From contig NZ_JAENWM010000038.1 in assembly GCF_016650035.1 (NCBI RefSeq), positions 1 to 33,963 on the forward strand: a DNA stretch of 33,963 nucleotides, read 5' to 3'. A program made the position numbers and the translations under genes. Positions 33,826-33,963 of the stretch are shown here, one piece after another. The notes under the pieces were generated by a model. That model had not been told where the DNA came from. It saw only the letters and a list, made by a program, of their open reading frames with translations, and did not search any database. Within the stretch, counting starts at the first letter, position 1, and each line of letters opens with the position of its first letter. Origin of the DNA: Clostridium sp. GTDB lineage: Bacteria; Bacillota; Clostridia; Clostridiales; Clostridiaceae.

Positions 33826-33963
33826 TGGTCCTATGTCAATAAAAAGTACAAATTAAAATGAGAAAGTTATTAGTAATCCCCTTAAATTTAACTTGCGATT
33901 GATACATTAAGTTTATTTGCTTTTTTATAGGCTATTTCAAACTCATCAGGTGACATATAATTG
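33826..33963 (-). mobile_element. End of an IS3-family insertion sequence (runs off the window)
   Basis: The element end reads TGGTCCTATGTCAATAAAAA on the plus strand from 33826, starting with TG as IS3-family inverted repeats do. Inside it lies the last part of a transposase gene. The bases next to the end (33821-33825) may hold the 3-5 bp target duplication; the second copy would be outside the window. Confidence 0.72.
33888..33962 (-). CDS. C-terminal end of an IS3-family transposase (OrfB), partial
   Basis: The last 24 codons read NYMSPDEFEIAYKKANKLNV and a few more, then TAA. The (L/N)xYMSPxEF motif followed by a short tail is the typical end of IS3/IS150-group OrfB integrases. The rest lies beyond the window. 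The stop is 62 bases from the proposed element end. Confidence 0.8.
   Translation of the reverse strand, partial: NYMSPDEFEIAYKKANKLNVSIAS

Overview
The window looks like chromosomal DNA of a spore-forming Clostridium (Clostridiaceae). It is strongly AT-rich, with AGGAGG-type ribosome sites and several TTG and GTG starts. Gene order is typically clostridial: ruvAB-queA-tgt-yajC-SCIFF locus-secDF-DHH protein-apt-rel-dtd-MBL-hemZ-hisS-aspS. Spore-linked genes are present (a spore photoproduct lyase and a BofC-like protein). I could not assign a species. Almost everything lies on the minus strand; only the two thrE-type genes and aat are on the plus strand.

Region by region. 1-905: a 3'-truncated NADP-glutamate dehydrogenase remnant and a long intergenic stretch with repeated AATTATACCA motifs. 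906-3805: a zinc-type ABC importer operon (znuA-znuC-znuB, overlapping genes) behind a promoter with a perfect 21-bp palindrome just downstream of its -10 box. 3806-7438: a K+-dependent membrane pyrophosphatase and glyA, separated by a 52-nt perfect palindrome. 7679-9211: a split ThrE-type exporter convergent with a CsoR-family repressor gene; one hairpin terminates both and contains both stop codons. 9410-17939: aspS, hisS, hemZ, a metallo-beta-lactamase hydrolase, dtd, the bifunctional stringent-response enzyme rel, and apt. 18078-18956: a short RecJ-like DHH protein that has lost most catalytic residues. 19112-27691: fused secDF, the SCIFF ranthipeptide locus (maturase scfB, 45-residue precursor scfA, a TIGR04086-like membrane protein), yajC, tgt, queA, ruvB, ruvA. 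27862-31305: a BofC-like protein, a small hypothetical, aat, a spore photoproduct lyase and a 77-residue hypothetical. 31384-33963: a DUF4153-type membrane protein coupled to a RelA/SpoT-domain synthetase gene whose 5' end is cut off by the end of an IS3-family element running off the window.

How the genes fit together. The central block combines translation and tRNA modification (hisS, aspS, dtd, tgt, queA), secretion (yajC, secDF), Holliday-junction repair (ruvAB) and nucleotide/alarmone metabolism (apt, rel). The SCIFF peptide and its radical SAM maturase sit inside the secretion cluster, a position compatible with export of the peptide by general secretion. Both window edges show gene decay: gdhA on the left and the alarmone synthetase on the right, the latter clearly linked to an insertion sequence.

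Most notable: the complete SCIFF system with an inter-gene hairpin and an adjacent membrane protein; the degenerate RecJ-like protein at a locus I associate with recJ; the IS-disrupted alarmone synthetase coupled to a membrane protein; and several clear palindromic operator candidates. No tRNA, rRNA or CRISPR array was seen.
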